Shown piece after piece: positions 5,056 to 6,701 of a stretch of 6,701 nt of DNA. The first letter of the stretch is position 1. Each line of letters opens with the position of its first letter. Both the position numbers and the translations under genes were made by a program. This stretch comes from Acidobacteriota bacterium. Lineage in GTDB: Bacteria; Acidobacteriota; Vicinamibacteria; Vicinamibacterales; UBA2999. The DNA lies in contig CANIBQ010000161.1 in assembly GCA_947465645.1 (NCBI GenBank), positions 1 to 6,701 on the forward strand, in the 5' to 3' direction. The notes beneath the pieces are model-generated. The model saw only the letters and a program-made list of their open reading frames with translations, had not been told where the DNA came from and made no database searches.

Positions 5056-6581
5056 CGGGACGCGCGCTCCTCGAGATACGCGCGAAACCTCAGCACGGCG
5101 TCGTAGATGCCCTGCGCGACCGAGGTCTGATACGCCGCCGATTTCGCGCTCGCCGCCTGGTCGGGATTGGTGAGGTACGCCAGTTCAACCAGCGCGGCCG
5201 GCATATTGGCGCCCATGAGGACGCGAAGCGGACCCTCCTGCAGCGGCCGCGGACCCATCGTCACGTGGGCGCGCAGATCTTCCTCGAGCATCCCGGCGAA
5301 CATCTCCGAGGCGTCGACGTGGCGAGCCTGCGCCAGGTCCCATCTGATCACGTCGATCGTGCGGCTCCCGCCGCCCAGCACCGGCAGCGCGACCCCTTCA
5401 TCGGCCGAACGGAGCGCGTCCTGGCTTTCGCGATCCAGCCGCGCATGAAACACCTCGGCGCCGCTGACACCCGGGGCCAGTGCGGCGTTGGCGTGAAGAC
5501 TCAGGAAGAGGTCGGCCTTGCTGTTGTTGGCAAGCGCCGCGCGTTCGTCGAGGCTGACGGCCCGGTCGTCGTCACGGGTCAGGACGACCCGGATGCCGAG
5601 GCGGTTTTCGATCAGACTTCGAAGACGCCGCGCCACGTCGAGCGTGATCTGTTTTTCTTGTACGTCGCCCGCCCCGCGGACGCCGATGTCCTCGCCGCCG
5701 TGTCCCGGGTCGATCACGATGGTCTGCAGGGCAGCGCGCGCCGTGGTCGGGAACGGCGCGAGCGGCACCGCCGGCTCGACGGGTGAAGGGGCCGGCGCCG
5801 GTGGCGCAGCCGTCTCCAGGGGCGGGTTGAGCGGGGGCACCTCGATCGTGACCCGCGTCACGTTATCGGCGTTCGCGCCGGCCGCGCGCGCGAGGCCCGC
5901 ACGGCCGTTCAAGACGACGGTCACCGTATTGGGTTGATCGCCGGGTCGGATCTGCTCGATCAATCCGCCTCCGCCAGAGGGCAGCGTCACGTCGAGCGCA
6001 TCGGCCTCGACGCGGACGATGACCCGCGTGGCGTCGACCGTCAGCGTGACGGCCGTGGCTGGAGTGATTTCGAGGGTGGCGCGCGTCGGCGGGCCGGGAA
6101 TATCGATGCGTCCGACCACCCGGGGGACGCGGAGGTCGCCGACGATGAGCAGGCGCGAGGTGCGTCGTAAGTCGATGCGCACGTCATAGATAGGAGCGAG
6201 AGCGCGTGACAGGAACTCGACCGGGACGAGCCATCGGCGCCCCGCGCGCGCGGCGGGGGAGGGCAACGTCACCACGCGCCCGTCGACCGAGGCCATCGGC
6301 TGTTCGGCCGAGACGACGATCGTCCGGCCCTTGTAGGTCACGGTGATGCCGCCGGCAAGTGTGTCTTCCCGGACGGCCACCTGGAAGAGCGTTGCGACAT
6401 CGTCCAGGGCGATGAGCTCCTGGCCGCTGAGGACGGTGGTCGGCACCGGCCGGCGTCCTTCGCGGGAAATCAGCATCAGGGGAGTTGGAGGCGGGGTGCC
6501 TTGTGCGTGAACCAGCGACACGAGCAGCAGCACGAGGACGGCGGAGACGATGGGGGCTGCAGCTCTCAATGCCCCCATCAT
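5052..6581 (-). CDS. Exported N-acetylmuramoyl-L-alanine amidase (Amidase_3) with N-terminal wall-targeting domains
   Basis: Role: zinc enzyme cleaving the bond between N-acetylmuramic acid and the stem peptide in the periplasm, as AmiC-type amidases do in cell separation. Numbering below follows the longest frame, with GTG at 6587 as residue 1; I chose ATG 6581 (residue 3), but 6578 or 6587 are possible since none has a strong ribosome site. Seen: signal peptide to VHA/QG (26-30); a region like the copper-amine-oxidase-N domain (about 38-155); an AMIN-like beta domain (about 158-252); a Pro/Ala linker (253-287); and the catalytic domain (288-511). Zinc ligands are H296 (DPGHGG), E311 and H365 (LSLHAN), and catalytic E468 lies in ALVELAYLTN. 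The stretch between H365 and E468, about 100 residues, is longer than in minimal amidases and may hold a regulatory helix. It overlaps the GerMN gene by ATGA. Confidence 0.95.
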   Translation of the reverse strand: MMGALRAAAPIVSAVLVLLLVSLVHAQGTPPPTPLMLISREGRRPVPTTVLSGQELIALDDVATLFQVAVREDTLAGGITVTYKGRTIVVSAEQPMASVDGRVVTLPSPAARAGRRWLVPVEFLSRALAPIYDVRIDLRRTSRLLIVGDLRVPRVVGRIDIPGPPTRATLEITPATAVTLTVDATRVIVRVEADALDVTLPSGGGGLIEQIRPGDQPNTVTVVLNGRAGLARAAGANADNVTRVTIEVPPLNPPLETAAPPAPAPSPVEPAVPLAPFPTTARAALQTIVIDPGHGGEDIGVRGAGDVQEKQITLDVARRLRSLIENRLGIRVVLTRDDDRAVSLDERAALANNSKADLFLSLHANAALAPGVSGAEVFHARLDRESQDALRSADEGVALPVLGGGSRTIDVIRWDLAQARHVDASEMFAGMLEEDLRAHVTMGPRPLQEGPLRVLMGANMPAALVELAYLTNPDQAASAKSAAYQTSVAQGIYDAVLRFRAYLEERASR

Positions 6582-6625
6582 ACCCACTCGTTAGTTGAGC
6601 TGCGCTAGAGCAGTTTCTATTCGTA

Positions 6626-6699
6626 CGTAGTGTCCGGCTTTAGCCGGACCTTGTGGGCGTCGGCTTTTCACGACGGTCCGGCTAAAGCCGGACACTACG
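6626..6699. repeat. REP/BIME-like inverted repeat pair with nested palindromes
   Basis: Two perfect 25-base arms (6626-6650 and 6675-6699) are in inverted orientation around a 24-base spacer. Each arm has its own palindrome, GTCCGGCTTTAGCCGGAC at 6632-6649 and its complement at 6676-6693, so both small hairpins and one long stem are possible. Known: short palindromic units paired head to tail are typical of bacterial REP/BIME elements, often spread by REP-associated tyrosine transposases. No such gene is in the window. The element ends 44 bases before the amidase ATG at 6581, and it may extend past the window edge. I see no gene in 6588-6701. Confidence 0.8.
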
Positions 6700-6701
6700 C
6701 A

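Noticed and set aside
4995..5786. 263-codon plus-strand open frame opposite the amidase
   Set aside because: Low-complexity Arg/His-rich translation lying antisense to the zinc-site codons of the amidase.
6588..6625. Promoter for the amidase cluster
   Set aside because: No convincing -35/-10 pair. Promoter may lie beyond the repeat or outside the window.

Overview
The window is a GC-rich bacterial segment with compact gene packing and mostly minus-strand genes. The style of several proteins suggests an Acidobacteriota member, possibly Vicinamibacteria-like: a DUF5916 surface protein, a secreted metallo-beta-lactamase-fold protein with a long N-terminal domain, and an amidase-GerMN-rph-rdgB cluster. 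There is also a GTCCGGCT/AGCCGGAC repeat pair. This taxonomic call is inference from gene content, because no rRNA or marker phylogeny is available here.

Layout from right to left, following transcription of the main cluster: a REP-like inverted repeat pair (6626-6699) lies upstream of an exported N-acetylmuramoyl-L-alanine amidase (5052-6581). The amidase overlaps by ATGA a membrane-anchored GerMN-domain protein (4468-5055). Then come RNase PH (rph, 3724-4452) and the non-canonical purine NTP pyrophosphatase (rdgB, 3063-3719), with gaps of 15 and 4 bases. This looks like one operon combining envelope peptidoglycan remodelling with RNA 3'-end processing and nucleotide-pool cleaning. A small plus-strand winged-helix-like gene (2755-2982) converges on rdgB. 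It is divergent from a 129-codon membrane protein gene (2096-2485) that carries a C-terminal SEESFPASD-type motif.

The 269-base region between these two small genes holds the most interesting signal: each gene is preceded by a good match to the -24/-12 promoter of sigma-54 RNA polymerase, with the exact GG-N10-GC spacing and correct orientation. Short direct repeats lie between the two promoters. This suggests a divergent, activator-dependent pair of small genes of unknown function.

The left part encodes an exported metallo-beta-lactamase-fold protein (545-2011) with its own probable -10 element and ribosome binding site. After 9 bases it is followed by the N-terminal part of an exported DUF5916 protein (1-535), which runs off the window edge. 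No tRNA, rRNA, CRISPR array, insertion sequence or convincing intrinsic terminator was seen.
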